Shown here piece after piece: positions 53,915 through 63,947 of a stretch of 64,000 bases of DNA (its first letter is position 1; each line of letters starts with the position of its first letter). This stretch comes from Enterococcus casseliflavus NBRC 100478. Its GTDB lineage: Bacteria; Bacillota; Bacilli; Lactobacillales; Enterococcaceae. A program made the position numbers and the translations under genes. Below the pieces are notes generated by a model, which did no database searches, was not told the origin of the DNA, and was given only the letters and a program-made list of their open reading frames with translations. The stretch covers positions 94,833-158,832 of the forward strand of contig NZ_BCPT01000008.1 of NCBI RefSeq assembly GCF_001544095.1, in the 5' to 3' direction.

Positions 53915-55144
53915 TTAGTCTACTGGGACACCTTTGAAAGGTTTGCCGCAATTCGGACAGAATTTTGGAATGCCGTTGGCTAAATCGATCACTTCACCAC
54001 AATCGCTGCATTTCATTTTCAGACTTGGTCCATCGCTCGTTGGTTTAGGCGTGCCGCAATTGCTGCAGAATTTACCAGTATTAGATGTGCCGCATTGTGG
54101 GCAGTCCCAATGATCTGCGTTGCTTTGTGCAGGTGCTTGTTGCTGCTGCATCTGCTGTTGGTTGTTTTGTGACGCTTGGTTCAAATAACCGCCACCAGCG
54201 TTCATCCCCATGCCCATGCCAACAAACCCAGTCGTAGCGCCAGCGGCATTGCTACCGGCAGATTCCATACCACGAGCTACCGAACCTTGAACATAGCCTT
54301 CACGAATCGAAGGGTCACCTAACATTGCCCCTTGGTTCCGCATGTTGATCAATTTTACGGAATCATCCGTATAAGAGATGCTTGCGACGGCAACCGAAAC
54401 GATTTCCATTCCTCGGAGTTCTCGCCAGCTGTCATCAAGAACTGTTCCCATATATTTGCTTAATTCCATGCTCTTAGATGGAACGTAAGAAATTCGTTCG
54501 CCATCAGCGGACATTTTGTTGATCGCTGTTTGTAGGGCGGTCAAAAATTCAGCTAAGTACTGCTCGTTGATGTCGTTGATATCGACTTGACTTTTGTTTT
54601 TTGGGATCGCATTCGTATAGAACAAAATTGGATCGGTAATTCGTAAGGAATAGTTTCCGTGCGCCCGCAAGAAAAGTTCTGCGTTGTAAAAGTTGTCAAA
54701 ATAATTCAAAGGCGAGGAAGTACCGAAGCGAATCCCTTTGATTTCTTGTAGATTGATATAAAAAACTTGTTGTTTTTGCGGTGTAACGCCACCAAACTTA
54801 AAGCGGTCAAACGTTTCAGAAATCGCATCTTTCAATGAACCGTTTAACATTGAAGGCGCTAATTCGTTTTTCACTGTATAGTAGCCTTCTTCGGCGGTAT
54901 AATCGATGATTCGCCCGCCATCAACCAATAACATCATCATATTCGGATAGACATGGATCACTGAGCCATCAGTGATGACATCTTCTGTCCCTTTTCTGTT
55001 GGAACCGCGTTTGTCATTACGCCGCACTTTGACACCTTTTGTCATTACTGTCGAATCGCTCATATTGTCAGGCTCGATCACCTCTAGCCATTGATCTGCT
55101 AATCCGCCGCCAATTGCGCTTGTTGCCGCTTTGATAATACCCAT
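53915..55144 (-). CDS. ydjI: SPFH-domain protein (YdjI-like) with zinc ribbons
   Basis: A 409-residue protein. The N-terminal about 290 residues form an SPFH/virion-core-like domain (SAIGGGLADQWLEVIEPDNM, NPLNYFDN-type strands, GMEIVSVAVASISYTD); a Gln/Gly/Met-rich linker follows (NNQQQMQQQQAPAQ), then two C-terminal double-Cys zinc ribbons (CPQCGTSN...CSNCG; CSDCGE...CPNCGKPF). First gene of the operon, with an extended -10 (TGGTATAAT) about 45 bases upstream on the minus strand and AAAGGAGG. No pspA gene adjoins it. Confidence 0.87.
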   Translation of the reverse strand: MGIIKAATSAIGGGLADQWLEVIEPDNMSDSTVMTKGVKVRRNDKRGSNRKGTEDVITDGSVIHVYPNMMMLLVDGGRIIDYTAEEGYYTVKNELAPSMLNGSLKDAISETFDRFKFGGVTPQKQQVFYINLQEIKGIRFGTSSPLNYFDNFYNAELFLRAHGNYSLRITDPILFYTNAIPKNKSQVDINDINEQYLAEFLTALQTAINKMSADGERISYVPSKSMELSKYMGTVLDDSWRELRGMEIVSVAVASISYTDDSVKLINMRNQGAMLGDPSIREGYVQGSVARGMESAGSNAAGATTGFVGMGMGMNAGGGYLNQASQNNQQQMQQQQAPAQSNADHWDCPQCGTSNTGKFCSNCGTPKPTSDGPSLKMKCSDCGEVIDLANGIPKFCPNCGKPFKGVPVD

Positions 55145-55199
55145 TTTCAGTCCTCCTTTAAATTGTTTTCATCACAATAGATGAACATAGATTCATTAT

Positions 55200-55375
55200 A
55201 CCATAGGAGGTGAGATTTACGTTATCAGTCTAAAGTTGGAGAGGAGTTTTTCGCAAAATCCATCAATAAACGGTTCGTTCGCAGGTGGATTTGAATAAAA
55301 GAGACAAATTGGAGGTTGCGGATTAAATTTCCATTTCTTTTGAGATTCCCCCACGCAAACGGTGGTTTTTTTGGC
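55200..55375 (+). other. Gap upstream of dnaX with possible RNA structure
   Basis: AAATCCA (about 55256-55262) could pair with TGGATTT (about 55286-55292), and a short CCAC/GTGG hairpin at 55351-55365 followed by T7 resembles a weak terminator. No start-codon and ribosome-site pair found. The conserved SRP RNA core expected near dnaX in Bacillus is not present. Confidence 0.3.
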
Positions 55376-55427
55376 TGATATTACGTATAATAGAAGGTAG
55401 CGAATTTTGAAATGAGTGTGGAAAACT

Positions 55428-57149
55428 ATGGCTTATCAAGCATTATATCGTGTTTGGCGTTCTCAGCGTTTTGATGATGTTGTCGGACAAAAAGCAATTA
55501 CCCAAACCTTAAAAAATGCAATCGATCAAAACCAGATCTCGCATGCCTATTTATTTACTGGTCCTCGAGGAACCGGGAAAACAAGTGCAGCGAAAATTTT
55601 TGCCAAAGCCATCAATTGTCCGAACCAGGTCAACGGTGAGCCTTGCAATGAGTGCGATATGTGTCGCTCAATCACAGCAGGGACGCAAGAAGACGTGATC
55701 GAAATCGATGCGGCAAGCAACAACGGTGTAGAAGAAATTCGCTTTATTCGTGATCGTGCGAACTATGCACCGACCCAAGCTGAATACAAAGTTTATATCA
55801 TTGATGAAGTGCACATGCTGTCAACAGGCGCATTCAACGCTTTACTAAAAACATTGGAAGAACCACGGAAAAATGTTGTCTTTATTTTGGCAACAACAGA
55901 GCCCCATAAGATTCCAGCAACGATCATTTCTCGAACCCAACGTTTTGATTTCAAACGGATCAATACGCAAGATATCGTGGGTCATTTAGAAACGGTCCTT
56001 ACTACTAGTGAGATCAATTACGAAGCAGAAGCTTTACAGATCATTGCGCGAGCCGCAGAAGGCGGTATGCGGGATGCCTTGAGTATCACCGACCAGGCGA
56101 TCGCTTTTAGTGATGGAACCGTAACGACCCAAGATGCTCTTGAAGTGACGGGCAGCTTGTCCTATGAAATGATGGACCGGCTGATGCAAGCTTGCGGGGA
56201 AAAAGAAGTTGCCGATGCGTTAGCGACCTTGCGGGAGTTATTAGCCTCTGGTAAAGAAGCCCGACGTTTATTAGAAAACTTGTTGGTTTATTGTCGAGAC
56301 TTGCTGATGTATCAACAAGCGCCGCAGCTGCTATCTGAAAAGTCGCTGCAATTGACTGAAGCGTTTCAAACACTGGCAAAAAATACCCCGCCAGCAAAAA
56401 TCTATCACTGGATCACGGTCTTAAACGATACGCAAAATGAAGTACGATTTACGAACAATCCTACGATCTATCTGGAAGTGGCTGTGGTCAAATTAGCCAA
56501 TGATCCAGAAAGTGCTGCTGTTGCTAGCAATTCAGCTGATAATAGTCAAGAAGTGGCGCAGTTACGGCAAGCATTGCAAAAACTTCAGGCAGAGGTGCAA
56601 CGACTGCAGGAGAATCGACCGGCAGGTGCCGTTGCGGAAACCACTGCGCCAGTGAAGAAAGCCAAGGCGAGTACTACGTTCCGTTTACCAAAGGAACGCG
56701 TGTTCCAAGTACTGAAAAGTGCAACGAAGAAAGACTTGGCAAACGTTCGCAATGTTTGGGACGATCTTTTGATGTCTCTTTCCGTGACGCAAAGAGCGAT
56801 GCTGCATTCCAGTGAAGCAAAAGCTGCCAGCGAATCGGGCGTCGTGATCGCTTTTGACTATGAGATCTTATGCCAGCGAGCAAGTAACGACCAAGAGTTT
56901 CAATTGATGATCCATAATCAATTGTCTCGCATGATCAAAGACTACGCCCCACAGGCTGTCTTTATCACAAAAGAAAGTTGGCCAGCACTACGGCAAGAGT
57001 TTTTGGCCGGCGGTCAAGCAACGGCAGATTCGGAAATTGAAGTAGACCAAGAAGAGACCGAAGCCGCTCCTGTCGAACCTGAAAATGACGACTTAGTAAC
57101 AAAAGCGCAAGAGTTATTTGGTGAATTAACCAGCATTGAAGAAAATTAA
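55428..57149 (+). CDS. dnaX: DNA polymerase III subunit gamma/tau
   Basis: A 573-residue clamp loader ATPase. Walker A GPRGTGKTSAAK, the four-Cys zinc module (CPNQVNGEPCNECDMC), Walker B YIIDEVHML and the TEPHKIPATIISRTQRFDF segment occupy residues 1-240; domain III to about 370; an acidic, variable tail ends the tau form. ATG at 55428 gives the standard MAYQALYRVWRSQRF start. A TATAAT lies at 55386-55391. I saw no A-AAA-AAG slippage site, so only tau is expected. Confidence 0.96.
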   Translation: MAYQALYRVWRSQRFDDVVGQKAITQTLKNAIDQNQISHAYLFTGPRGTGKTSAAKIFAKAINCPNQVNGEPCNECDMCRSITAGTQEDVIEIDAASNNGVEEIRFIRDRANYAPTQAEYKVYIIDEVHMLSTGAFNALLKTLEEPRKNVVFILATTEPHKIPATIISRTQRFDFKRINTQDIVGHLETVLTTSEINYEAEALQIIARAAEGGMRDALSITDQAIAFSDGTVTTQDALEVTGSLSYEMMDRLMQACGEKEVADALATLRELLASGKEARRLLENLLVYCRDLLMYQQAPQLLSEKSLQLTEAFQTLAKNTPPAKIYHWITVLNDTQNEVRFTNNPTIYLEVAVVKLANDPESAAVASNSADNSQEVAQLRQALQKLQAEVQRLQENRPAGAVAETTAPVKKAKASTTFRLPKERVFQVLKSATKKDLANVRNVWDDLLMSLSVTQRAMLHSSEAKAASESGVVIAFDYEILCQRASNDQEFQLMIHNQLSRMIKDYAPQAVFITKESWPALRQEFLAGGQATADSEIEVDQEETEAAPVEPENDDLVTKAQELFGELTSIEEN

Positions 57150-57169
57150 TGAAAATGGAGTGATTGATA

Positions 57170-57484
57170 ATGATGCGAGGCATGGGAAATATGCAAGGCA
57201 TGATGAAACAAATGCAAAAAATGCAAAAAGAAATGATGAAAGAACAAGAAGCGCTGAACAGCAAACAATTTATCGGCGAATCGACAAATGGCTATGTCAA
57301 AGCGACCTTTACTGGCGATAAGACGTTACAAGACATTACTATCAATGAAGCGATCGTTGATGCTGACGATGTGGAAATGCTGCAAGATATGATCATTTTA
57401 GCTGTCAATGACGGATTGAAGAAAATTGAAAAAGAATCGGAACAAACGATGGGCAAATACACAAGAAACATTCCGGGTCTATAA
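57170..57484 (+). CDS. YbaB/EbfC nucleoid-associated protein
   Basis: A 104-residue DNA-binding dimeric protein. Met-rich N-terminus ([20 protein letters not shown]), then [20 protein letters not shown] and the C-terminal helix [18 protein letters not shown] at 57170 has GGAG 9 bases upstream. Between dnaX and recR, the usual order. Confidence 0.94.
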   Translation: MMRGMGNMQGMMKQMQKMQKEMMKEQEALNSKQFIGESTNGYVKATFTGDKTLQDITINEAIVDADDVEMLQDMIILAVNDGLKKIEKESEQTMGKYTRNIPGL

Positions 57485-57498
57485 AAGGAGAAATGACG

Positions 57499-58095
57499 GT
57501 GCAATATCCTGAACCGATCGCCCGATTGATCGACAGTTACATGAAACTGCCGGGAATCGGACAAAAAACCGCGACACGTTTGGCATTTTATACGATCGAT
57601 ATGAAAGAAGAAGTCGTCAATGAGTTTGCCAAATCGTTGCTTAGTGTCAAACGAGATTTGCACTTTTGCAGTATTTGCGGAAATATAACTGAAGAAGATC
57701 CTTGTGAGATCTGTAGTGATCCAACAAGAGACAAAGAAACGATTTTAGTGGTTGAAGAGCCTAAAGATGTCATGGCACTAGAAAAAGTCCGGGAGTATCA
57801 TGGACTTTATCATGTGCTGCATGGCGTGTTATCCCCGATGGAAGGGACAGGTCCAGAAGATATCAACATTGCATCGCTGATACAGCGGCTGCATGATGAT
57901 CAGGTCAAAGAAGTGATTATTGCGACCAATGCGACCACGGAAGGTGAAGCAACGGCGATGTATATGTCACGTTTGATCAAGCCTGCTGGTATTAAAGTCA
58001 CGCGTTTGGCTCATGGCTTATCTGTGGGCAGCGATATTGAATACGCGGATGAAGTGACCTTGCTAAAAGCAGTAGAAGGTCGCCGAGAATTATAA
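57499..58095 (+). CDS. recR: Recombination protein RecR
   Basis: A 198-residue clamp of the RecFOR pathway. HhH motif ([15 protein letters not shown]), zinc finger C4 ([17 protein letters not shown]), Toprim domain ([29 protein letters not shown]). A GTG start at 57499 is preferred: AAAGGAG is 8 bases upstream, while the ATG at 57493 is only 2 bases from it; the protein then starts MQYPEPI as in Bacillus. Confidence 0.95.
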   Translation: MQYPEPIARLIDSYMKLPGIGQKTATRLAFYTIDMKEEVVNEFAKSLLSVKRDLHFCSICGNITEEDPCEICSDPTRDKETILVVEEPKDVMALEKVREYHGLYHVLHGVLSPMEGTGPEDINIASLIQRLHDDQVKEVIIATNATTEGEATAMYMSRLIKPAGIKVTRLAHGLSVGSDIEYADEVTLLKAVEGRREL

Positions 58096-58115
58096 AGATA
58101 TTGGAGGCAATTAGG

Positions 58116-58763
58116 GTGAATGGATTGTTTATAACCATCGAAGGACCGGATGGTGCTGGAAAAACCAGTGTGATCGAAGAGTTGTATCCTCGGTTACAGC
58201 TTGAAGCAACAAGAAAAATCGTGAAAACAAGAGAACCTGGCGGAGTTAAAATCGCTGAAAAGATTCGTAAAATTATTTTAGATCCGCGAAATGAAGAAAT
58301 GGATGAGCGGACGGAAGCCTTACTTTATGCAGCGGCCCGCCGCCAACACTTGATTGAGGTTGTCCTGCCGGCATTAAATGCTGGACACATCGTGATCTGT
58401 GACCGCTTTGTTGACAGTTCGCTTGCCTATCAAGGAGCTGGACGCCGCATCGGGATTCCTGAGATCGCACGGATCAACGAGTTTGCGACGGAAGGAACGA
58501 CGCCTGATTTTACCTTGTATCTAGATGTTGACTCTGATACTGGCTTGCGTCGCATCCAAGAAAACCGCGCACATCAATATGACCGCTTAGATTCGGAAGG
58601 ATTGGAGTTTCATCAACGGGTTCGTCATGCGTATCTTAAGCTGGCGGAAGAAAATCCTGTACGCATTCATAAGATTGATGCTAGAATGGGGTTACAAGAA
58701 GTTGTTGAATCCAGCTATTCAGCAATCGTTGAATCGTATCCTGCTTACTTCAAGTCAATCTAG
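58116..58763 (+). CDS. tmk: Thymidylate kinase
   Basis: A 215-residue dTMP kinase. P-loop EGPDGAGKTSV, the TREPGGVKIAE motif, CDRFVDSSLAYQGAGR and the lid region. GTG start at 58116 with TTGGAGG upstream. Begins the tmk-darA-holB-ricT-yabA-rsmI series after recR. Confidence 0.96.
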   Translation: MNGLFITIEGPDGAGKTSVIEELYPRLQLEATRKIVKTREPGGVKIAEKIRKIILDPRNEEMDERTEALLYAAARRQHLIEVVLPALNAGHIVICDRFVDSSLAYQGAGRRIGIPEIARINEFATEGTTPDFTLYLDVDSDTGLRRIQENRAHQYDRLDSEGLEFHQRVRHAYLKLAEENPVRIHKIDARMGLQEVVESSYSAIVESYPAYFKSI

Positions 58764-58777
58764 AGTAGGTTGGATAA

Positions 58778-59125
<348 letters not shown>

Positions 59126-59139
59126 AAAAGGAGCTTTTC

Positions 59140-60072
59140 ATGGAGGAGTTATTTCTACAAGAATATCAGCCTCTTGTTTTTGCCCAACTAAAAAAAAGTA
59201 TCAAGCATGGGCGCATTGCTCATGCTTATCTTTTTGAAGGGGACAAGGGGACTGGCAAGCACGAATTAAGTCTGTGGCTCGCAAAACGCCTTTTTTGTAC
59301 CAATGTGCAAGAAGAAGCCCCGTGCGGCACATGCAGCAATTGTCTGCGGATCGCCCAAGGAGAGCATCCTGACGTCATCCAAATCGAGCCGGATGGGCAG
59401 ATGATCAAAGTCGACCAGATTCGGCAGCTGCAAGAGGAGTTCTCAAAAAGCGGCTTTGAAAGTCGTCTGAAAATCTTTATTTTGTCTCAAGCTGACAAAA
59501 TGAACAACAGCGCTGCCAACAGCCTATTAAAGTTTTTGGAAGAACCGGTGGGAAACTTTTTGGCGATTTTAGAAACTGAGAGTTTAGGACGTATTTTGCC
59601 GACGATTCAGTCTCGCTGTCAGATCATTCATTTTTCGCAGCTGTCAAAAGAAAAACTACAGGAGAAGCTCCAAGAAGAAGGACTTTCCAAAGAGACGAGT
59701 CGACTTCTGAGCCACTTGACGAATAGTTATCATAAAGCAGTTGAAATCTCGCAGAATGAATGGTTTAATGAAACTAAGGATGCTGTTAAGCGTTGGGTGA
59801 ATTACCTTTTGAAGAAAGACCCGCAAGCATTTATTTTTGTTCAGAAAAAATTATTGGGTCTAGCAAAAGAAAAAAATCAGCAATCAGAAATCTTTTTGCT
59901 CTTGTTATTTTACTTTCAAGAGGAACGAGATCGATTGTTGGCACAAGGTTTATGGGGAAAAGAGATCAATCGTGCCATTGAAGCCGCATTGCAAGCACAA
60001 AAAAAATTGCAAGCCAATGTGTCTTTCCAAGGAGTGGCAGAACAATTTTCCGTGAAAATCATCTATGGATAA
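59140..60072 (+). CDS. holB: DNA polymerase III subunit delta'
   Basis: A 310-residue clamp-loader subunit. P-loop-like FEGDKGTGKHELSLW, zinc cysteines (CTNVQEEAPCGTCSNC), FILSQADKMNNSAANSLLKF and the SRC motif (IQSRCQI) near residue 165. AAAGGAG site, 14 bases after darA. Confidence 0.94.
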   Translation: MEELFLQEYQPLVFAQLKKSIKHGRIAHAYLFEGDKGTGKHELSLWLAKRLFCTNVQEEAPCGTCSNCLRIAQGEHPDVIQIEPDGQMIKVDQIRQLQEEFSKSGFESRLKIFILSQADKMNNSAANSLLKFLEEPVGNFLAILETESLGRILPTIQSRCQIIHFSQLSKEKLQEKLQEEGLSKETSRLLSHLTNSYHKAVEISQNEWFNETKDAVKRWVNYLLKKDPQAFIFVQKKLLGLAKEKNQQSEIFLLLLFYFQEERDRLLAQGLWGKEINRAIEAALQAQKKLQANVSFQGVAEQFSVKIIYG

Positions 60073-60101
60073 AACGCAGCAGCCGGAAAAGGAGACCAGA
60101 G

Positions 60102-60902
60102 ATGATCGAAGTTGTCGGAGTGCGTTATCATGACGTGGGCCAGATTTATTTTTACACACCAAAAAAACAGACCTATACCATAAATGAACAAGTCATCGTG
60201 GAATCACAAGATGCCAAATGTCTTGCCACGGTGGTTACAAAAAGCAGAAAAATGAATGAGAGCGATTTGCCTCAAGCAGTCAAACCGATCCTGCGTCGAG
60301 CGACGAAAAAAGATTTGGAGCAAGCTGTCGCCAATCAAAAAGCAGCAGACGAAGCTTTGAAAATCGGGAAAGAAAAAATCCGAGCACACCAGCTGCCAAT
60401 GAAGCTGATTCGGGTGGCATATACCTTTGAGCGCACAAAACTGATTTTTTCGTTCACGGCAGAAAGCCGCGTTGATTTTCGTGAGTTGGTCAAAGACTTG
60501 GCAAGTGAATTTCATACACGGATCGAACTGCGCCAAATTGGTGTCAGGGATGAAGCAAAGGCGCTAGGCGGAGTTGGACCCTGCGGTCGCAAACTATGCT
60601 GTGCGACGTTTTTAGGCGATTTTATCCCAGTGTCCATCAAGATGGCTAAGGATCAAGGACTCTCCTTGAATCCTGCAAAAATTTCAGGGTTATGTGGTCG
60701 TTTGATGTGTTGTCTTAAGTACGAAAGTGAAGAGTATGAGCGTGCAAAAAAAGAATTGCCGGATCGCGGCAAGGAAGTTGAAACGCCAGATGGCAAAGGA
60801 CGTGTGGTCGGGCTGGATCTGTTGAGCCGAGTGATCAAAGTCCGTTTGCATGATCGGCAAACACCAATCGAGTATGATTATGAAGAACTAGTGACAAAAT
60901 AA
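60102..60902 (+). CDS. ricT: PSP1-domain protein RicT (YaaT)
   Basis: A 266-residue protein. Its two cysteine clusters (VGPCGRKLCCATFLGDF and SGLCGRLMCCLKYESE) bind an iron-sulfur cluster in the Bacillus Ric complex, which stimulates RNase Y processing of mRNA. ricA and ricF are not in this window. Between holB and yabA as in Bacillus. Confidence 0.92.
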   Translation: MIEVVGVRYHDVGQIYFYTPKKQTYTINEQVIVESQDAKCLATVVTKSRKMNESDLPQAVKPILRRATKKDLEQAVANQKAADEALKIGKEKIRAHQLPMKLIRVAYTFERTKLIFSFTAESRVDFRELVKDLASEFHTRIELRQIGVRDEAKALGGVGPCGRKLCCATFLGDFIPVSIKMAKDQGLSLNPAKISGLCGRLMCCLKYESEEYERAKKELPDRGKEVETPDGKGRVVGLDLLSRVIKVRLHDRQTPIEYDYEELVTK

Positions 60903-60915
60903 GTAGGTGACCATA

Positions 60916-61269
60916 ATGAGCATGGACAAACGATCAATATATGACGGATTGAATCAGTTAGAAGTGGAGTTGCAAAATTCCTTGAATAATCTAGCGGAAA
61001 TGAAGCAGTCTTTGCAAGAAATCGTCGAAAAAAATACGACATTAGAATTGGAAAATCAACGCTTACGTGAACACATTCGTGAGTTGAACCAAGTGGCAGA
61101 TGCACCCGCTGAATCGGTCAAACAAGAGCTTTCTAAATCACGGATGAACTTAGAAAAGATTTACGAAGAAGGATTTCATGTTTGTTATGACTTATATGGT
61201 TCTCGCAGAGAACATGACGAACCTTGTGCGTTTTGTCTAGAAGTGATCTATCGTGAAAGCGGCAAATAG
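60916..61269 (+). CDS. yabA: Replication initiation control protein YabA
   Basis: A 117-residue regulator that bridges DnaA and DnaN to limit initiation. Leucine-rich coiled coil (residues 8-60) and a C-terminal zinc domain (HVCYDLYGSRREHDEPCAFC). ATG at 60916 has AGGTGA upstream. Confidence 0.94.
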   Translation: MSMDKRSIYDGLNQLEVELQNSLNNLAEMKQSLQEIVEKNTTLELENQRLREHIRELNQVADAPAESVKQELSKSRMNLEKIYEEGFHVCYDLYGSRREHDEPCAFCLEVIYRESGK

Positions 61270-61339
61270 CTGACAGACGAAGCGGTTCGTTAGAAAAAAG
61301 ATCAGTTTCTGCTGGTCTTTTTTTCGAAAGGAGCAGTAC

Positions 61340-62200
61340 ATGCAAAAGCAGCAAAGTTATAAACAAGACACTGGAAAACTGTATCTTGTTCCAACACCGA
61401 TCGGTAACTTGGAAGATATGACGTTCCGATGTGTCAAAATTTTAAAAGAAGCGGACCTGATCGCAAGTGAAGATACTCGAAATACCCAGAAATTGTTGAA
61501 TCATTTTGAGATTGCGACACCGCAAAAAAGCTTACATGAACACAATTATAAAGAACGGGTGCCACAGCTGATAGAACAGCTGCAAATGGGCAAGACTATT
61601 GCCCAATGCAGTGATGCTGGTATGCCCTCCATTAGTGATCCAGGTCATGAATTAGTCAAGGCGTGCTTGGTCGAAGGAATCGCAGTGATTGCGCTCCCAG
61701 GACCTACGGCTGGTTTGACCGCGCTGATCGCTTCTGGCTTATCACCGCAGCCGAATCTTTTTTATGGCTTTTTACCTCGTAAGAAAAAAGAACAAAAGCA
61801 AGCGTTAAGTGAATTGGCAAGCCAAAAAGCTACGATGATTTTTTATGAGTCACCGTATCGAATCGCAGCGACGATCGAAACGATGAAAGAGGTATTGGGA
61901 GAACGTCAAGCAGTTATCTGCCGTGAATTGACAAAAATCCACGAAGAATATTTGCGAGGGACCTTTTCAGAATTGATTGAATACCTCGACCAACAACCAA
62001 TCAAAGGGGAATGCTGTCTATTAGTGGAAGGCGCTTCTGAAATCCCTGAAGTCGTTTATGAAGGAAGCTATGCTGAACAGGTGGCAGCCTTGATGGAAGA
62101 GGCAGACTTGTCTTCGAAAGAAGCCATCAAAGAAGTGGCTAAACGCAATCAAGTGAAGAAACAGCTTGTTTATCAAGCCTACCATCAATTAGAAACGTAA
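61340..62200 (+). CDS. rsmI: 16S rRNA (cytidine(1402)-2'-O)-methyltransferase RsmI
   Basis: A 286-residue tetrapyrrole-methylase-fold enzyme. LYLVPTPIGNLEDMTFR, ASEDTRNTQKLLNHF, CSDAGMPSISDPGHELV and PGPTAGLTALIASGL are hallmarks. A short hairpin lies before it (near 61290-61325); AAAGGAG site. Ends at a terminator. Confidence 0.95.
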   Translation: MQKQQSYKQDTGKLYLVPTPIGNLEDMTFRCVKILKEADLIASEDTRNTQKLLNHFEIATPQKSLHEHNYKERVPQLIEQLQMGKTIAQCSDAGMPSISDPGHELVKACLVEGIAVIALPGPTAGLTALIASGLSPQPNLFYGFLPRKKKEQKQALSELASQKATMIFYESPYRIAATIETMKEVLGERQAVICRELTKIHEEYLRGTFSELIEYLDQQPIKGECCLLVEGASEIPEVVYEGSYAEQVAALMEEADLSSKEAIKEVAKRNQVKKQLVYQAYHQLET

Positions 62201-62202
62201 TT

Positions 62203-62230
62203 ATACCGAGAATTCTCTCGGTATTTTTTT
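62203..62230 (+). terminator. rsmI terminator
   Basis: ATACCGAGA (62203-62211) / TCTCGGTAT (62216-62224) over a 4-base loop, with T7. Confidence 0.9.
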
Positions 62231-62247
62231 GTCTTTTTTCGGATTTG

Positions 62248-62264
62248 TGTTAAGTTATCTGACA
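62248..62264. promoter_or_regulatory. GlnR box 1 upstream of amt
   Basis: TGTTA-AGTTATC-TGACA fits the GlnR/TnrA consensus TGTNA-N7-TNACA at every fixed position. Confidence 0.82.
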
Positions 62265-62332
62265 TCAATAGTTAGCTATTTTCAGAAAATTCACGGTTTT
62301 CTCAGAAAAATCTAGATTATTTGAAAATATGA

Positions 62333-62349
62333 TGTTAGGATAACTAACA
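62333..62349. promoter_or_regulatory. GlnR box 2 upstream of amt
   Basis: TGTTA-GGATAAC-TAACA is also a perfect match, 85 bases (eight helical turns) from box 1 and directly downstream of a TATGAT -10 candidate (62328-62333), a repressing position. Confidence 0.85.
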
Positions 62350-62371
62350 TAAAGAAAAGGAGGCGTCAAAA

Positions 62372-63589
62372 ATGAACACAGGGAATATTGCATTTATTTT
62401 AATTTGTAGCGGCATGGTTTTTCTTATGACTCCAGCATTGGCATTTTTTTACGGAGGATTGGAACGTCGCAAAAACATCCTCAATACCATGATGATGGTG
62501 ATTTGTACGATGGGCTTGGCGTCTGTGCTATGGGTCGCTTTAGGGTATACCTTATCTTTTAGCGGCACAGGCTCATTTATTGGGAATTTAGATAAAGTCT
62601 TTTTCAATCATGTCTCGATGACAGAAGGAGAAGGGATTCCTGAAGGGTTATTTGCGGCCTTTCAAATGATGTTTGCCTTGATTACAACGGCGATCATTAC
62701 TGGATCTGTCGTGGGCAGAATGCGTTTCTCAGCTATTTTCCTATTTATCGGCTTCTGGCTAGCTCTCGTGTATTTTCCAATGGCACATATGGTATGGGGC
62801 GGCGGTTTTTTAGATGCGATCGGCTCGATCGATTTTGCAGGAGGCAATGTCGTTCATATCAGTTCGGGTATCAGTGGGTTAGTCTTAGCGATCGTTGTCG
62901 GTAAGCGGCGAGAATTTCATCAAACCGAATATCGTCCTCATAATATTCCCTTTGTAGTACTAGGTGCTGGACTTTTATGGTTTGGCTGGTTTGGCTTTAA
63001 TGCTGGCTCTGCGTTAGCAGCTGATGGTCTAGCGATCCACGCCCTAATGACCACGAATACGGCTGCAGCCAGTGCGATGCTTTCTTGGATGCTGATCGAA
63101 AAAATCGTGTTGGGCAAACCGACGATCGTTGGTGCGTGTACTGGAGCCGTCGTGGGCTTAGTTGCCATCACACCAGGTGCGGGATTTGTCTCGCTTTGGT
63201 CTTCCTTTATCATTGGCGCTTTAGTCAGTCCGTTTTGCTACTTCTTTATTTCTGTCATCAAACATCGTCTAGGATTAGATGATGCGCTGGATGCCTTTGG
63301 CTGCCACGGGGTAGGCGGGATCTTCGGTGGTTTGATGACGGGGATCTTTGCGGATCCAACAGTGGGTGGACGGTCAGGATTGCTCTATGGCGGCGTTGAT
63401 CTTTTTCTCGCACAAGCCGAAAGTATCGTATTTACGATTCTATTTGCAGGTATCTTATCCTTTGTCATTATCACTTTGATCAAATGGGTAATGCCGATTC
63501 GCGTATCGCAACAAGAAGAAGCAGTGGGGATGGATCGGATCGAACATGACGAAACGGCCTATCCTACCTTTATGGGGTTAGACTCTTAA
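62372..63589 (+). CDS. amt: Ammonium transporter
   Basis: A 405-residue channel of the Amt/MEP/Rh family with eleven membrane helices. The twin-His pore residues appear in [11 protein letters not shown] and [14 protein letters not shown]; other motifs are [10 protein letters not shown] and [21 protein letters not shown] site. Followed by glnK after 16 bases; the pair is expressed under nitrogen limitation if the two GlnR boxes work as in related bacteria. Confidence 0.96.
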   Translation: MNTGNIAFILICSGMVFLMTPALAFFYGGLERRKNILNTMMMVICTMGLASVLWVALGYTLSFSGTGSFIGNLDKVFFNHVSMTEGEGIPEGLFAAFQMMFALITTAIITGSVVGRMRFSAIFLFIGFWLALVYFPMAHMVWGGGFLDAIGSIDFAGGNVVHISSGISGLVLAIVVGKRREFHQTEYRPHNIPFVVLGAGLLWFGWFGFNAGSALAADGLAIHALMTTNTAAASAMLSWMLIEKIVLGKPTIVGACTGAVVGLVAITPGAGFVSLWSSFIIGALVSPFCYFFISVIKHRLGLDDALDAFGCHGVGGIFGGLMTGIFADPTVGGRSGLLYGGVDLFLAQAESIVFTILFAGILSFVIITLIKWVMPIRVSQQEEAVGMDRIEHDETAYPTFMGLDS

Positions 63590-63605
63590 GAGTGGAGGAG
63601 CAGTC

Positions 63606-63947
63606 ATGAAAAAAGTTGAAGCGATTATTCGCCAAGAAAAATTAGAAGAACTAAAGGCCGCTTTGGACCAGTCTGATTTGATCAGCGGCATGACAGTCAG
63701 TCAAGTGCTGGGCTGTGGCAATCAAAAAGGGCTCAAAGAGTTTATTCGTGGCCAAGAAGTGATCACAACTCTTTTACCAAAAGTAAATGTCCGTTTTGTT
63801 TTAGCAGATGAAAAAGTCGATGCGGTGATTGAGCTGATTGTATCGATCTGTCGGACAGATGAAGTCGGTGACGGCAAAATATTCGTCTACCCGTTGGAAG
63901 AAGCGATTCGGATTCGCACCAATGAACGAGGGGAAGCTGCCTTATAG
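63606..63947 (+). CDS. glnK: PII nitrogen regulatory protein GlnK
   Basis: A 113-residue PII protein that plugs AmtB in response to ADP/ATP and 2-oxoglutarate. Seen: [19 protein letters not shown], the T-loop ([21 protein letters not shown]), the B-loop ([19 protein letters not shown]). At the place of the uridylylated Tyr51 of E. coli GlnB there is Val, and no Tyr occurs in the T-loop, so covalent uridylylation is not possible there. Cotranscribed with amt. Confidence 0.95.
   Translation: MKKVEAIIRQEKLEELKAALDQSDLISGMTVSQVLGCGNQKGLKEFIRGQEVITTLLPKVNVRFVLADEKVDAVIELIVSICRTDEVGDGKIFVYPLEEAIRIRTNERGEAAL

Noticed and set aside
55200..55427. SRP (4.5S/scRNA) gene expected before dnaX
   Set aside because: The conserved GGAAGGAAGCAGCC core is not present in this gap.
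55428..57149. Programmed frameshift in dnaX making a gamma form
   Set aside because: No A-AAA-AAG slippery run with a downstream stop was found.
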